Assembly (NCBI RefSeq): GCF_035994185.1
Contig: NZ_CP108538.1
Location: 3,038,001 to 3,102,000, forward strand
Source of the DNA: Streptomyces sp. NBC_01217
GTDB taxonomy: Bacteria; Actinomycetota; Actinomycetes; Streptomycetales; Streptomycetaceae
Direction of reading: 5' to 3'
Length of the DNA: 64,000 nucleotides
A program made the position numbers and the translations under genes. Of the stretch, positions 36,350-44,525 are shown in pieces; within the stretch, counting starts at the first letter, position 1, and each line of letters begins with the position of its first letter. The notes beneath the pieces were generated by a model. That model did not search any database. It had not been told where the DNA came from and worked only from the letters and a program-made list of their open reading frames with translations.

Positions 36350-37159
36350 CTAGCCGCGCTGGCAGGCCGGGCACCAGAAGAGGTTGCGGGCCGCGAGTTC
36401 GGCGGTGCGGATTTCGGTGCCGCAGATGTGGCAGGCCTGCCGGGCCCTGCGGTAGACGTACACCTCGCCGCCGTGGTCGTCGACCCGCGGCGGACGCCCC
36501 ATCGCCTCCGGCATGTGCTCGGGGCGGACCGTGTCGATGCGGTTGTTCCGTACGCCCTCGCGCATCAGCACCACCAGGTCCGCCCAGATCGCGTCCCACT
36601 GCGCACGCGTGAGGTCCCTGCCCAGCCGGTACGGGTCGATCCCGTGCCGGAACAGCACCTCCGCCCGGTACACGTTGCCGACGCCCGCGATGACCTTCTG
36701 GTCCATGAGCAGGGCCGCGACGGTGATGCGGCTGCCGGATATCCGCCGCCACGCCCGCTCGCCGTCCTCGTCGGTCCGCAGCGGGTCGGGGCCGAGGCGG
36801 TCGTGTATCGCGCGCTTCTCGGGGCCGGTGATCAGCGCGCACGTGGTGGGGCCGCGCAGATCCGCGTGGTGGTCGTCGTTCACCAGGCGCAGCCGGACCG
36901 TGTCGGTGGGCGGCGGGGCCGGAGCCGTACCGAAACCCAGCTTGCCGAAGAGGCCCAGGTGGATGTGGACCCAGCCGACGTCCGCGAAGCCGAGGAAGAG
37001 GTGCTTGCCGTGGGCGTCGACGCCGGTGAACGTCCGCCCGTCGAGCAGCGCGGCGCTGTCGGAGAACTTGCCCTGCGGGCTGCTCACCCGCACCGGCCGC
37101 CCGGCGAACCTGTCCCGGTGATCCGCCGCGAGGCGGTGGATCGTGTGTCCCTCGGGCAC
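36350..37159 (-). CDS. Fpg/Nei-family DNA glycosylase (endonuclease VIII type)
   Basis: 269 residues. After Met removal the catalytic Pro2-Glu3 pair begins PEGHTIHRLA, the Nei type rather than Fpg (which begins PELPE). The H2TH motif region reads VIAGVGNVYRAEVLFRHGIDP, and the C-terminal zinc finger has CHICGT...WCPAC. It removes oxidised bases and cuts the AP site. GTG start at 37159 with an AGGAGA site 9 nt upstream. It is 75 nt downstream of rpiB on the same strand. Confidence 0.93.
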   Translation of the reverse strand: MPEGHTIHRLAADHRDRFAGRPVRVSSPQGKFSDSAALLDGRTFTGVDAHGKHLFLGFADVGWVHIHLGLFGKLGFGTAPAPPPTDTVRLRLVNDDHHADLRGPTTCALITGPEKRAIHDRLGPDPLRTDEDGERAWRRISGSRITVAALLMDQKVIAGVGNVYRAEVLFRHGIDPYRLGRDLTRAQWDAIWADLVVLMREGVRNNRIDTVRPEHMPEAMGRPPRVDDHGGEVYVYRRARQACHICGTEIRTAELAARNLFWCPACQRG

Positions 37160-37233
37160 GACTGCGACTCTCCTCACGTACGGGAAACGGCTGTGCCGCC
37201 GGGAGCACCGGCGGCACAGGGGGTGGTGGCGGG

Positions 37234-37722
<489 letters not shown>

Positions 37723-38042
37723 GCTCCGAGTGTGGCATGAGCAACGCCGGGTAGCGGTCATCGGGGTCGGGACCCTCCGGCCGGGTCGGCCGGAGCCGCC
37801 GGATCGGCGGCGAGCCGGCGGATCGGCGGCGAGCCGGCGGTGGAACGGCGGCGGAACCCTCTTGTGGACCCCGTGTGCAGGCCCGGTGTGCGCAACGCCA
37901 CTCGCGCAACGATCCGGCCAACGATTCGGAGGAAATGGTTCCGCTTATGCGTTCCGGCGCGTTTCAATGCATCGCTCGCTGCCGCACCACCTGCGGCGGC
38001 CGGGCACGCAGTGAGTGATCCGAGAACGTAAGGATTCCATCC
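37723..38042 (+). promoter_or_regulatory. Intergenic region upstream of the first permease, with a tandem repeat
   Basis: 320 nt with no gene. It contains two perfect copies of the 19-nt unit GGATCGGCGGCGAGCCGGC (37801-37819, 37820-37838), flanked by partial copies on both sides, and two GCGCAACG boxes near 37889 and 37906. The sequence before the permease gene is AT-richer (37925-38040). A promoter must lie here but I cannot place its hexamers. Confidence 0.5.
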
Positions 38043-39515
38043 ATGACGTCGCAGACGACTCTGGCGGGTCCGGGCCAGCAGCCCGGCAAGCCGGACCGGT
38101 CGACCGGTCCGGACACACCGGACTCCTCCAACGGCCTGCAGGCAGGTCTGAAGAACCGCCATCTCTCGATGATCGCCATCGGCGGCGTGATCGGCGCGGG
38201 CCTCTTCGTGGGCTCCGGCGCCGGTATCGCCGCAGCAGGACCGGCCATTCTCCTGTCGTACGCCCTGGTCGGCCTGATGGTCGTCTTCGTGATGCGGATG
38301 CTCGGCGAGATGGCCGCGGCCCGCCCCACCTCCGGTTCCTTCTCCGCCTACGCCGACCAGGCGCTGGGCCGCTGGGCCGGATTCTCGATCGGCTGGCTGT
38401 ACTGGTTCTTCTGGGTCGTGGTGCTCGCCGTCGAGGCCACGGCGGGTGCCAAGATCCTGGAGGGCTGGGTGCCGGGCGTCCCGCAGTGGGCGTGGGCGCT
38501 GATCGTGATGGTCGTGCTGACCGCGACGAACCTGGTCTCGGTCGGGTCGTACGGAGAGTTCGAGTTCTGGTTCGCCGGGATCAAGGTCGTGGCGATCGGC
38601 GCGTTCGTGGTCGTCGGACTGCTCGCCGTCTTCGGGCTGCTGCCCGGCTCGGACAACCCCGGTTCGGGGCTCGCACACCTCACCGACTCCGGCGGGTTCT
38701 TCCCCAAGGGGCCCGGCGCCATCCTCACCGGTGTGCTGATGGTCGTCTTCTCCTTCATGGGCAGCGAGATCGTCACGCTGGCGGCCGGTGAGTCCGAGGA
38801 CCCGCAGCGCGCCGTCCAGAAGGCCACCAACAGCGTGATCTGGCGGATCGCCGTCTTCTACCTGGGCTCGATCTTCATCGTGCTCACCCTGCTGCCGTGG
38901 AACGACGCGTCGATCCTGGAAGAGGGCAGCTATGTGGCCGCTCTCAACTCGATCGGCACTCCGCACGCCGGTCAGGTGATGGACGTCATCGTGCTGACGG
39001 CCGTGCTGTCCTGCCTCAACTCCGGCCTGTACACCGCCTCGCGGATGGCCTTCTCGCTCGGCGGCCGCGGCGACGCGCCCAAGGCCTTCGCCCGGGTGAA
39101 CAAGCGGGGCGTGCCGCAGGCGGCGACCCTGTCCTCGGTCGTCTTCGGCTTCGTCGCCGTGTTCTTCAACTACCAGTGGCCCGACACCGTCTTCCAGTTC
39201 CTGCTGAACTCCTCAGGTGCGGTCGCCCTGTTCGTCTGGCTGGTCATCTGCTTCACCCAGCTGCGGATGCGAGGCATCATCCTGCGCGAGTCGCCGGAGA
39301 AGCTGGTCGTACGGATGTGGCTCTTCCCGTACCTGACCTGGGCGACCATCGCGGGCATCTCGTTCGTCCTCGTCTACATGCTGACGGACGACAGCGGACG
39401 CGAGCAGGTGCTGCTCTCGCTGCTCGTCGCGGCGCTGGTGGTGGCGATCTCGCTGGTCCGTGAGGTCCGGGACCGCAAGAACCGCACCGCGGTGGAGACG
39501 CCCAGCGACATCTGA
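38043..39515 (+). CDS. Amino-acid permease (APC superfamily, AAT/GABA type)
   Basis: 490 residues with 12 predicted helices. The first helix region LKNRHLSMIAIGGVIGAGLFVGSGAGI is the diagnostic APC binding motif, and the C-terminal signature LVVRMWLFPYLTW marks the GABA/Asn/Pro permease group. The N-terminal 30 residues are disordered. AAGGA lies 8 nt before the ATG. A close paralogue is encoded at 40782-42200 on the same strand, with bioY between. Substrate not assignable. Confidence 0.92.
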   Translation: MTSQTTLAGPGQQPGKPDRSTGPDTPDSSNGLQAGLKNRHLSMIAIGGVIGAGLFVGSGAGIAAAGPAILLSYALVGLMVVFVMRMLGEMAAARPTSGSFSAYADQALGRWAGFSIGWLYWFFWVVVLAVEATAGAKILEGWVPGVPQWAWALIVMVVLTATNLVSVGSYGEFEFWFAGIKVVAIGAFVVVGLLAVFGLLPGSDNPGSGLAHLTDSGGFFPKGPGAILTGVLMVVFSFMGSEIVTLAAGESEDPQRAVQKATNSVIWRIAVFYLGSIFIVLTLLPWNDASILEEGSYVAALNSIGTPHAGQVMDVIVLTAVLSCLNSGLYTASRMAFSLGGRGDAPKAFARVNKRGVPQAATLSSVVFGFVAVFFNYQWPDTVFQFLLNSSGAVALFVWLVICFTQLRMRGIILRESPEKLVVRMWLFPYLTWATIAGISFVLVYMLTDDSGREQVLLSLLVAALVVAISLVREVRDRKNRTAVETPSDI

Positions 39516-39560
39516 CGGGCTGAATGCCTGACGGCCGACGTCAGGTCTGCCGATCCACCG

Positions 39561-39610
39561 AGAAGGCTCTCCTTCGCAACGCCACCGAGCGAGCGACCGG
39601 AGAGCCTTCT
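39561..39610 (+). terminator. Terminator after the first permease
   Basis: AGAAGGCTCTCC (39561-39572) and GGAGAGCCTTCT (39599-39610) form a 12-bp stem with a 26-nt loop, 45 nt past the permease stop. Confidence 0.75.
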
Positions 39611-39639
39611 TCGCATGCCGGCGCCGATGCGCGAACGCG

Positions 39640-39688
39640 GAAGAGGCTCGCCGGTCCGGTGTCGCTTCGCGACCCGGCGAGCCTCTTC
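39640..39688 (-). terminator. Terminator after bioY
   Basis: GAAGAGGCTCGCCGG (39640-39654) pairs with 39674-39688 over 15 bp; the loop contains a second GTCGC/GCGAC stem. Bases 39601-39690 therefore hold two terminators back to back for two convergent genes. Confidence 0.8.
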
Positions 39689-39712
39689 GGAGGGTGTTGG
39701 GGAGTTACGGCA

Positions 39713-40309
39713 TCAGCCGCGACGGCCGATGAGCTTCCAGGCCGTGGGCAGCGCGCCCATCGCCAGCGCCGCCTTCAGCGCGTCGCCGAGCAGGAACGGC
39801 ACCAGGCCGGCCGCGATCGCGGCGCTCGCCGACATGCCGGTGGACAGCGCCAGGTACGGGACGCCGACCGCGTAGATGATCGCGGAGCCCAGCACCATCG
39901 TGCCCGCGGTGCGCAGCACGGAGCGGTCGCCGCCGCGGCGGGCGAGGCCGCCGACCACGGTCGCGGCGAGCAGCATGCCGAGGACATAGCCGAACGAGGC
40001 GCCGCCCGAGCCGGAGCTGCCGCCCGCGAACCACGGCATGCCCGCCATGCCGACGAGCGCGTACGCGGCGAGGGAGAGGAAGCCGCGGCGGGCGCCGAGC
40101 GCGGTGCCGACGAGGAGCGCGGCGAACGTCTGGCCGGTGACCGGGACCGGGGAGCCGGGGACCGGGACCGCGATCTGGGCGGCGATGCCGGTGAGCGCGG
40201 CGCCACCGAGGACCAGGGCCGTGTCGACGGCGTAACGGTGCCTGGCCGCGGGCAGCAGGTCGGCGAGGACCGCTCCGGTACGGGCAGGGGTGGCGGCAGC
40301 AGTGCTCAT
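39713..40309 (-). CDS. bioY: Biotin transporter substrate-binding (S) component BioY
   Basis: 198 residues, about six membrane helices. Family motifs are QIAVPVPGSPVPVTGQTFAALLVG, LGARRGFLSLAAYALVGMAGMPWFAGG and the SFGYVLGML segment. BioY captures biotin, alone or with an ECF energising module; no such module is encoded nearby. GGAG lies 5 nt before the ATG. A near-perfect 20-bp palindrome 52 nt upstream probably makes it regulated by biotin status. Confidence 0.93.
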   Translation of the reverse strand: MSTAAATPARTGAVLADLLPAARHRYAVDTALVLGGAALTGIAAQIAVPVPGSPVPVTGQTFAALLVGTALGARRGFLSLAAYALVGMAGMPWFAGGSSGSGGASFGYVLGMLLAATVVGGLARRGGDRSVLRTAGTMVLGSAIIYAVGVPYLALSTGMSASAAIAAGLVPFLLGDALKAALAMGALPTAWKLIGRRG

Positions 40310-40361
40310 CGGGACTCCGCGGGGTGAGGGCAGGTGGGGCAGGGGGACAGTCTGAGCCTGA

Positions 40362-40381
40362 CGTTAGCCCACGGGTTAACG
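40362..40381. promoter_or_regulatory. Palindromic operator upstream of bioY
   Basis: CGTTAGCCCACGGGTTAACG pairs as a 20-bp palindrome with one mismatched pair plus a non-paired centre. On the minus strand a CAGACT -10-like hexamer lies about 10-15 nt downstream, so the site would cover the -35 region of bioY. The regulator (BirA- or BioQ-like) cannot be named from this. Confidence 0.6.
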
Positions 40382-40705
40382 CTCGATCACCGTCAGTGGC
40401 CCACAAAGCGGCAGTTGAGGCGTTGGTGGGGGTCGCACAAAGAGGCTTGCGCAATCAGGTGGCGGCGTGACGCTCGTCACTGAGGTGGGGGCGGAGTGGG
40501 TCATATTTTGCCGGGAGGAGTCACCGGGAGAGACTGTAGGTTCCCGCCAAAACCGTCCAGGAGTCGTCCGGGCGGCGGTCCCGGGATCTTCCCGGCCGTC
40601 ACCCGGCCGCCATCCCGTCCGTAACCCGGTCCGTCATCCCGTGCCCGCTTGTGCACCATGTGTGAGCATCGTGCCCGTATAGCGGACACCGGTTCCGCGT
40701 AAACG

Positions 40706-40734
40706 GTGTGCACGCACAAACTGTGCGCGCACAC
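40706..40734. promoter_or_regulatory. 29-bp near-perfect palindrome upstream of the second permease
   Basis: The arms GTGTGCACGCACA and TGTGCGCGCACAC differ by one mismatched pair around a 3-nt centre. It ends 47 nt before the permease ATG. It could be an operator or, in RNA, a leader hairpin. Confidence 0.55.
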
Positions 40735-40781
40735 CTCCCCCCACCTCCCCCCACGTCTCGCCTACCGAACAGAGCTTGTCC

Positions 40782-42200
40782 ATGTCTCGGACTTCCGCGT
40801 CTCCCCCCACCGGCTCCCCGGTCGCCGTCCCCGACACCAAGGCCGATTCGGCGCTCACCCACGGGCTCAAGCAGCGCCACCTCTCGATGATCGCCCTCGG
40901 CGGTGTCATCGGCGCCGGGCTCTTCGTCGGCTCGGGCGCGGGTATCGCCGCCGCCGGCCCGTCGATCGTCATCGCGTACGCCGTCTCCGGGCTGCTGGTC
41001 ATGCTCGTGATGCGGATGCTCGGCGAGATGTCGGCCGCGAACCCGGCCTCCGGTTCCTTCTCCGTACACGCCGAGCGGGCGATAGGGCCGTGGGCGGGGT
41101 TCACCGTGGGCTGGGCGTTCTGGGTGCTGCTCTGTGTCGCGGTCGGCCTGGAGGGCATCGGTGCCGCGAAGATCGTCACCGGCTGGCTGCCCGGCACGCC
41201 GGAGTGGGCCTGGGTCGCGCTGTTCATGGTGGTGTTCCTGGGCGCGAACCTGGCCTCGGTGACGAAGTTCGGTGAGTTCGAGTTCTGGTTCGCGGCCCTC
41301 AAGGTCGTGGCGATCACGCTCTTCCTCGTGCTGGGTGTGCTGGCGATCCTGGGTGTGCTGCCCGGTACGGACGCGCCCGGCGCCGCCAATCTGCGCGGCG
41401 AGGGCGGCTTCATGCCGAACGGGACCGAGGGCCTGGTGATCGGGCTGCTCGCCTCCGTCTTCGCGTACGGCGGGCTGGAGACGGTCACCATCGCCGCCGC
41501 CGAGTCCGAGAACCCGGTGCAGGGTGTCGCGAAGGCCGTGCGGACGGCGATGTGGCGGATCGCGCTCTTCTACGTCGGTTCGATGGCCGTCGTCGTCACG
41601 CTGGTCCCGTGGGACGACCCGAAGGTGGTGGAGGTCGGACCGTTCTACGCGGCCCTGAACCACCTCGGCATCGGCGGCGCCGCCGAGATCATGAACGTGG
41701 TCATCCTGGTCGCCCTGCTCTCCGCGATGAACGCCAACATCTACGGCGCCTCGCGCATGGCCTGTTCCCTGGTCGCCCGCGGCCAGGGCCCGAAGCGGCT
41801 CGGCCGGATCTCCTCGGGTGTCCCGCGCACGGCCGTCCTGGTCTCGTCCGTGTTCGGCTTCCTGTGCGTGCTGCTCAGCTACTGGCGTCCGGACGACGTC
41901 TTCCCGTGGCTGCTCAACATGATCGGCGCGGTGATCCTGGTCGTCTGGATCTTCATCGGCGTCTCCCAGGTGATCCTGCGCGACCGGCTGGAGCGCGAGG
42001 CCCCGGAGAAGCTCGTCGTACGGATGTGGCTCTTCCCGGTCCTGACCGTGGTGGCGCTGCTGGCGATGCTCGGCATCTTCTTCCTGATGCTCCGCCAGCC
42101 CGACACCCGTGACCAGCTGATGGCGTCCGGCGCCCTGACCCTCGTACTGGCGGCCATCGGTGTCGTACGGCAGCGGCGGGCCGCGGCCGTCAAGGGCTGA
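40782..42200 (+). CDS. Amino-acid permease (APC superfamily), second paralogue
   Basis: 472 residues. Same organisation as the permease at 38043: LKQRHLSMIALGGVIGAGLFVGSGAGI at the first helix and LVVRMWLFPVLT near the C-terminus. The two are clearly related by duplication, but the intervening helices differ enough for different substrates. ATG 40782 is preferred over an in-frame TTG at 40776; the ribosome site is weak. The last 11 bp overlap the convergent phosphatase gene. Confidence 0.9.
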   Translation: MSRTSASPPTGSPVAVPDTKADSALTHGLKQRHLSMIALGGVIGAGLFVGSGAGIAAAGPSIVIAYAVSGLLVMLVMRMLGEMSAANPASGSFSVHAERAIGPWAGFTVGWAFWVLLCVAVGLEGIGAAKIVTGWLPGTPEWAWVALFMVVFLGANLASVTKFGEFEFWFAALKVVAITLFLVLGVLAILGVLPGTDAPGAANLRGEGGFMPNGTEGLVIGLLASVFAYGGLETVTIAAAESENPVQGVAKAVRTAMWRIALFYVGSMAVVVTLVPWDDPKVVEVGPFYAALNHLGIGGAAEIMNVVILVALLSAMNANIYGASRMACSLVARGQGPKRLGRISSGVPRTAVLVSSVFGFLCVLLSYWRPDDVFPWLLNMIGAVILVVWIFIGVSQVILRDRLEREAPEKLVVRMWLFPVLTVVALLAMLGIFFLMLRQPDTRDQLMASGALTLVLAAIGVVRQRRAAAVKG

Positions 42201-42822
42201 CGTCCGGCGCGCAGGGCACATTGAGCGAGAGCAGCGCACCGCCCTCCTCCCCGATCCGCACCTCGCTCAACGCCACGTTCCGCAGCCGCGGGAAAACCCT
42301 GCGGTAGGCGCCCAGCGGGACCGACAGCAGCTCGCACAGCACGAGCCGCAGCAGGGTGTTGTGGGCGACGACGAGAACCCGCTGCCCCGGGTGCCCGTCC
42401 GCGATCCGGCGCAGCGCCGCCGTCCCCCGGGCCGCCGCCGACCGGGGGTCCTCGGCCCCGGGAAAGGGATGGGTCACCGGGTCGGCGCGGTACTCCCCGG
42501 CCCGCTGCGGATGCTCGGCCGCGAACTCCGCCAGGGTGCGCCCCTCCAGCTCCCCGAAGTCGCATTCGCGCAGGTCGTACTCGCGCCGGGGGACGAGACC
42601 GAGGGCCTCGCACGCGGGCTGCGCCGTCTCGATCGCGCGCGTGAGCGTCGACGTCCAGATCGCGTCGACCGGGTGCCGCACCGCCCACGCGCCCAGTTGC
42701 CCGGCCTGGCGCCGCCCTTCGCCGCTGAGCGCGATGTCGCTGACCCCGGCATAGCGGTTCTCGGCGTGCCAGACGGACTGACCATGGCGGGCGAGCAGCA
42801 GGACGGCCGAACTGCCGGTCAT
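42190..42822 (-). CDS. Histidine phosphatase family protein
   Basis: 210 residues, phosphoglycerate-mutase-like fold. The catalytic RHG motif is LLLARHGQS with phospho-acceptor His13; the second His is in VLVVAHNTLLR, and the acid region reads DLRECDFGELEGRTLAEF, typical of broad-specificity or alpha-ribazole/cobalamin-type phosphatases. ATG 42822 has GGAGAA 3 nt upstream. Its 3' end overlaps the permease gene by 11 bp. Confidence 0.88.
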   Translation of the reverse strand: MTGSSAVLLLARHGQSVWHAENRYAGVSDIALSGEGRRQAGQLGAWAVRHPVDAIWTSTLTRAIETAQPACEALGLVPRREYDLRECDFGELEGRTLAEFAAEHPQRAGEYRADPVTHPFPGAEDPRSAAARGTAALRRIADGHPGQRVLVVAHNTLLRLVLCELLSVPLGAYRRVFPRLRNVALSEVRIGEEGGALLSLNVPCAPDVSP

Positions 42823-42997
42823 GTCTTCTCCGTTCGGGTACGGGCACGGGCGGCAACCCGGCCCAGGCGCCGGCCCCGTCACTCAGGTCCGCCCACCAGC
42901 GTGAGGTACGGCTCCACTTATCGCGCGGTACGCGCCGAACCGAGTCCTGGTCCAAAGGGCTGATCAGCTCAGGCATCCTCCTGCTGTTAGCCTGCTC

Positions 42998-43014
42998 TTG
43001 CATATAGATTGCAA
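42998..43014. promoter_or_regulatory. Nur (nickel-responsive Fur-family) box in the sodF promoter
   Basis: TTGCAT-ATAGA-TTGCAA matches the TTGCAA-N5-TTGCAA Nur box reported for S. coelicolor in all but one base. It lies 35 nt before the sodF ATG and overlaps a TATAGA sequence that could be the -10, as expected for repression of the iron SOD when nickel is available. Confidence 0.85.
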
Positions 43015-43048
43015 TAACAACAGGACAGCAGCTGGAGGGTTCGACCAC

Positions 43049-43690
43049 ATGGCCACGTATACGCTTCCGGAACTCCCGTACGACTACGCGGCGCTCGAAC
43101 CGGTCATCAATCCGCAGATCATCGAGCTCCACCACGACAAGCACCACGCCGCCTATGTGAAGGGCGCGAACGACACTCTGGAGCAGTTGGAGGAGGCGCG
43201 TGACAAGGAGGCCTGGGGAGCGATCAACGGTCTCCAGAAGAACCTCGCGTTCCATCTCTCCGGCCACATCCTGCACTCGATCTACTGGCACAACATGACC
43301 GGCGACGGCGGCGGCGAGCCCCTCGCCGCGGACGGGGTCGGTGACCTCGCGGACGCGATCACGGAGTCGTTCGGTTCGTTCGCCGGATTCAAGTCCCAGC
43401 TGACGAAGGCCGCGGCCACCACGCAGGGCTCCGGCTGGGGCGTGCTCGCGTACGAGCCGGTCAGCGGCAGGCTGATCGTCGAGCAGGTCTACGACCACCA
43501 GGGCAATGTCGGCCAGGGCTCCGTCCCGGTCCTGGTCTTCGACGCCTGGGAGCACGCCTTCTACCTCCAGTACAGGAACCAGAAGGTCGACTTCATCGAG
43601 GCGATGTGGGCCGTCGTCAACTGGCAGGACGTGGCGAAGCGTTACGCGGCCGCCAAGGAGCGCGCCGACGTGCTGCTGCTCGCCCCCTGA
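43049..43690 (+). CDS. sodF: Iron superoxide dismutase
   Basis: 213-residue Fe/Mn-type SOD. Metal ligands are H28 (ELHHDKHH), H76 (HILHSIYW), D165 and H169 ([10 protein letters not shown]). In streptomycetes this Fe(Zn) enzyme is made when nickel is scarce and replaced by the nickel SOD when Nur-Ni is active, and the Nur box at 42998-43014 agrees with that. GGAGGG 9 nt upstream supports the ATG at 43049 rather than the upstream in-frame starts. Confidence 0.96.
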   Translation: MATYTLPELPYDYAALEPVINPQIIELHHDKHHAAYVKGANDTLEQLEEARDKEAWGAINGLQKNLAFHLSGHILHSIYWHNMTGDGGGEPLAADGVGDLADAITESFGSFAGFKSQLTKAAATTQGSGWGVLAYEPVSGRLIVEQVYDHQGNVGQGSVPVLVFDAWEHAFYLQYRNQKVDFIEAMWAVVNWQDVAKRYAAAKERADVLLLAP

Positions 43691-43840
43691 CCGGAAAGCC
43701 CCTGCCCGGAAAGCCCCAAGTACGTCCTGCCTCGTGATCGTCTTCTCAACCTTCACCGGGCAGGCGGATGAAGGAGGGGCCCCCGCCTGGACGTGACAGG
43801 CGCGGGTCCCTCTGCCGAAATTGAGTTCCTAAAAGAAACT

Positions 43841-43856
43841 CACCTCGCGCGAGGTG
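43841..43856 (+). promoter_or_regulatory. Palindrome covering the ribosome binding site of the CatB-type acetyltransferase gene
   Basis: CACCTCGCGCGAGGTG is a perfect 16-bp palindrome. Its right arm GAGGTG (43851-43856) is the Shine-Dalgarno sequence 6 nt before ATG 43863, so in mRNA the CACCTC arm can pair with and hide it around a GCGC loop. It could instead, or also, be a DNA operator. Confidence 0.6.
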
Positions 43857-43862
43857 AATGCG

Positions 43863-44525
43863 ATGATGGGCGTCATGAGCCCCGTGCCCGCCGACCCCGC
43901 CCTGCTTCACCCGATGCCGGGCCGGCCCAGGGTCGTGCAGCTGAAGCCCCTGGTGAAGTCCGGGCTGATCGAGGTCGGCGAGTACTCGTACTACGACGAC
44001 CCCGACGACGCGACCGCGTTCGAGACCCGCAACGTGCTGTACCACTACGGCCCCGAGAAGCTGGTCATAGGGAAGTTCTGCGCGCTGGGGACCGGGGTGC
44101 GGTTCATCATGAACGGCGCCAACCACCGGATGGACGGCCCGTCCACCTTCCCCTTCCCCACCATGGGCGGCTCCTGGGCCGAGCACCTCGACCTGCTGAC
44201 CGGGCTGCCGGACCGGGGCGACACGGTCGTCGGCAACGACGTCTGGTTCGGCTACCACTGCATGGTGATGCCGGGGGTACGGATCGGGCACGGCGCGATC
44301 ATCGGCGCCGGGTCCGTCGTCGTCGGTGACGTGCCCGACTACGGCATCGTCGGCGGCAATCCCGCCCGGCTGATCCGTACCCGGTACGACGACGCAACCA
44401 TTGCCCGGCTCCTCGCCGTGGCCTGGTGGGACTGGCCCACCGAGCACCTCACCCGGCACATCCGCACCATCATGTCCGGCAGCGTCGACGACCTCGAAGC
44501 GGCCGCCCCGGAGGGGACATCGTGA
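43863..44525 (+). CDS. CatB-related (xenobiotic) O-acetyltransferase
   Basis: 220 residues, left-handed beta-helix (hexapeptide) fold. Motifs ALGTGVRFIMNGANHRMDG, STFPFPTMGG, VGNDVWFGYHCMVMPGVRIGHGAIIGAGSVV and GGNPARLIR are those of the Vat/CatB xenobiotic acetyltransferases that inactivate streptogramin A or chloramphenicol; H in GANHR lies where the catalytic His is expected. The true substrate is unknown. ATG 43863 is the best-spaced start behind GAGGTG, with ATG 43866 and 43875 as alternatives. It overlaps the downstream MOSC gene by GTGA. Confidence 0.88.
   Translation: MMGVMSPVPADPALLHPMPGRPRVVQLKPLVKSGLIEVGEYSYYDDPDDATAFETRNVLYHYGPEKLVIGKFCALGTGVRFIMNGANHRMDGPSTFPFPTMGGSWAEHLDLLTGLPDRGDTVVGNDVWFGYHCMVMPGVRIGHGAIIGAGSVVVGDVPDYGIVGGNPARLIRTRYDDATIARLLAVAWWDWPTEHLTRHIRTIMSGSVDDLEAAAPEGTS

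Larger units (their letters stand above)
40310..40781. promoter_or_regulatory. Divergent intergenic region between bioY and the second permease
   Basis: 472 nt with no gene. From left to right it holds the bioY operator (40362-40381), a small GTGAC/GTCAC repeat (40468-40481), a long featureless stretch, the 29-bp palindrome at 40706-40734 and a C-rich tract with two ACCTCCCCCC units immediately before the permease start. Confidence 0.55.

Noticed and set aside
37801..37838. Attachment site or IS end
   Set aside because: Simple tandem duplication of GC-rich sequence; no transposase or target duplication nearby.
38043..42200. Permease-bioY-permease as one biotin or amino-acid operon
   Set aside because: bioY is on the opposite strand and has its own terminator and operator; the permeases have separate leaders.
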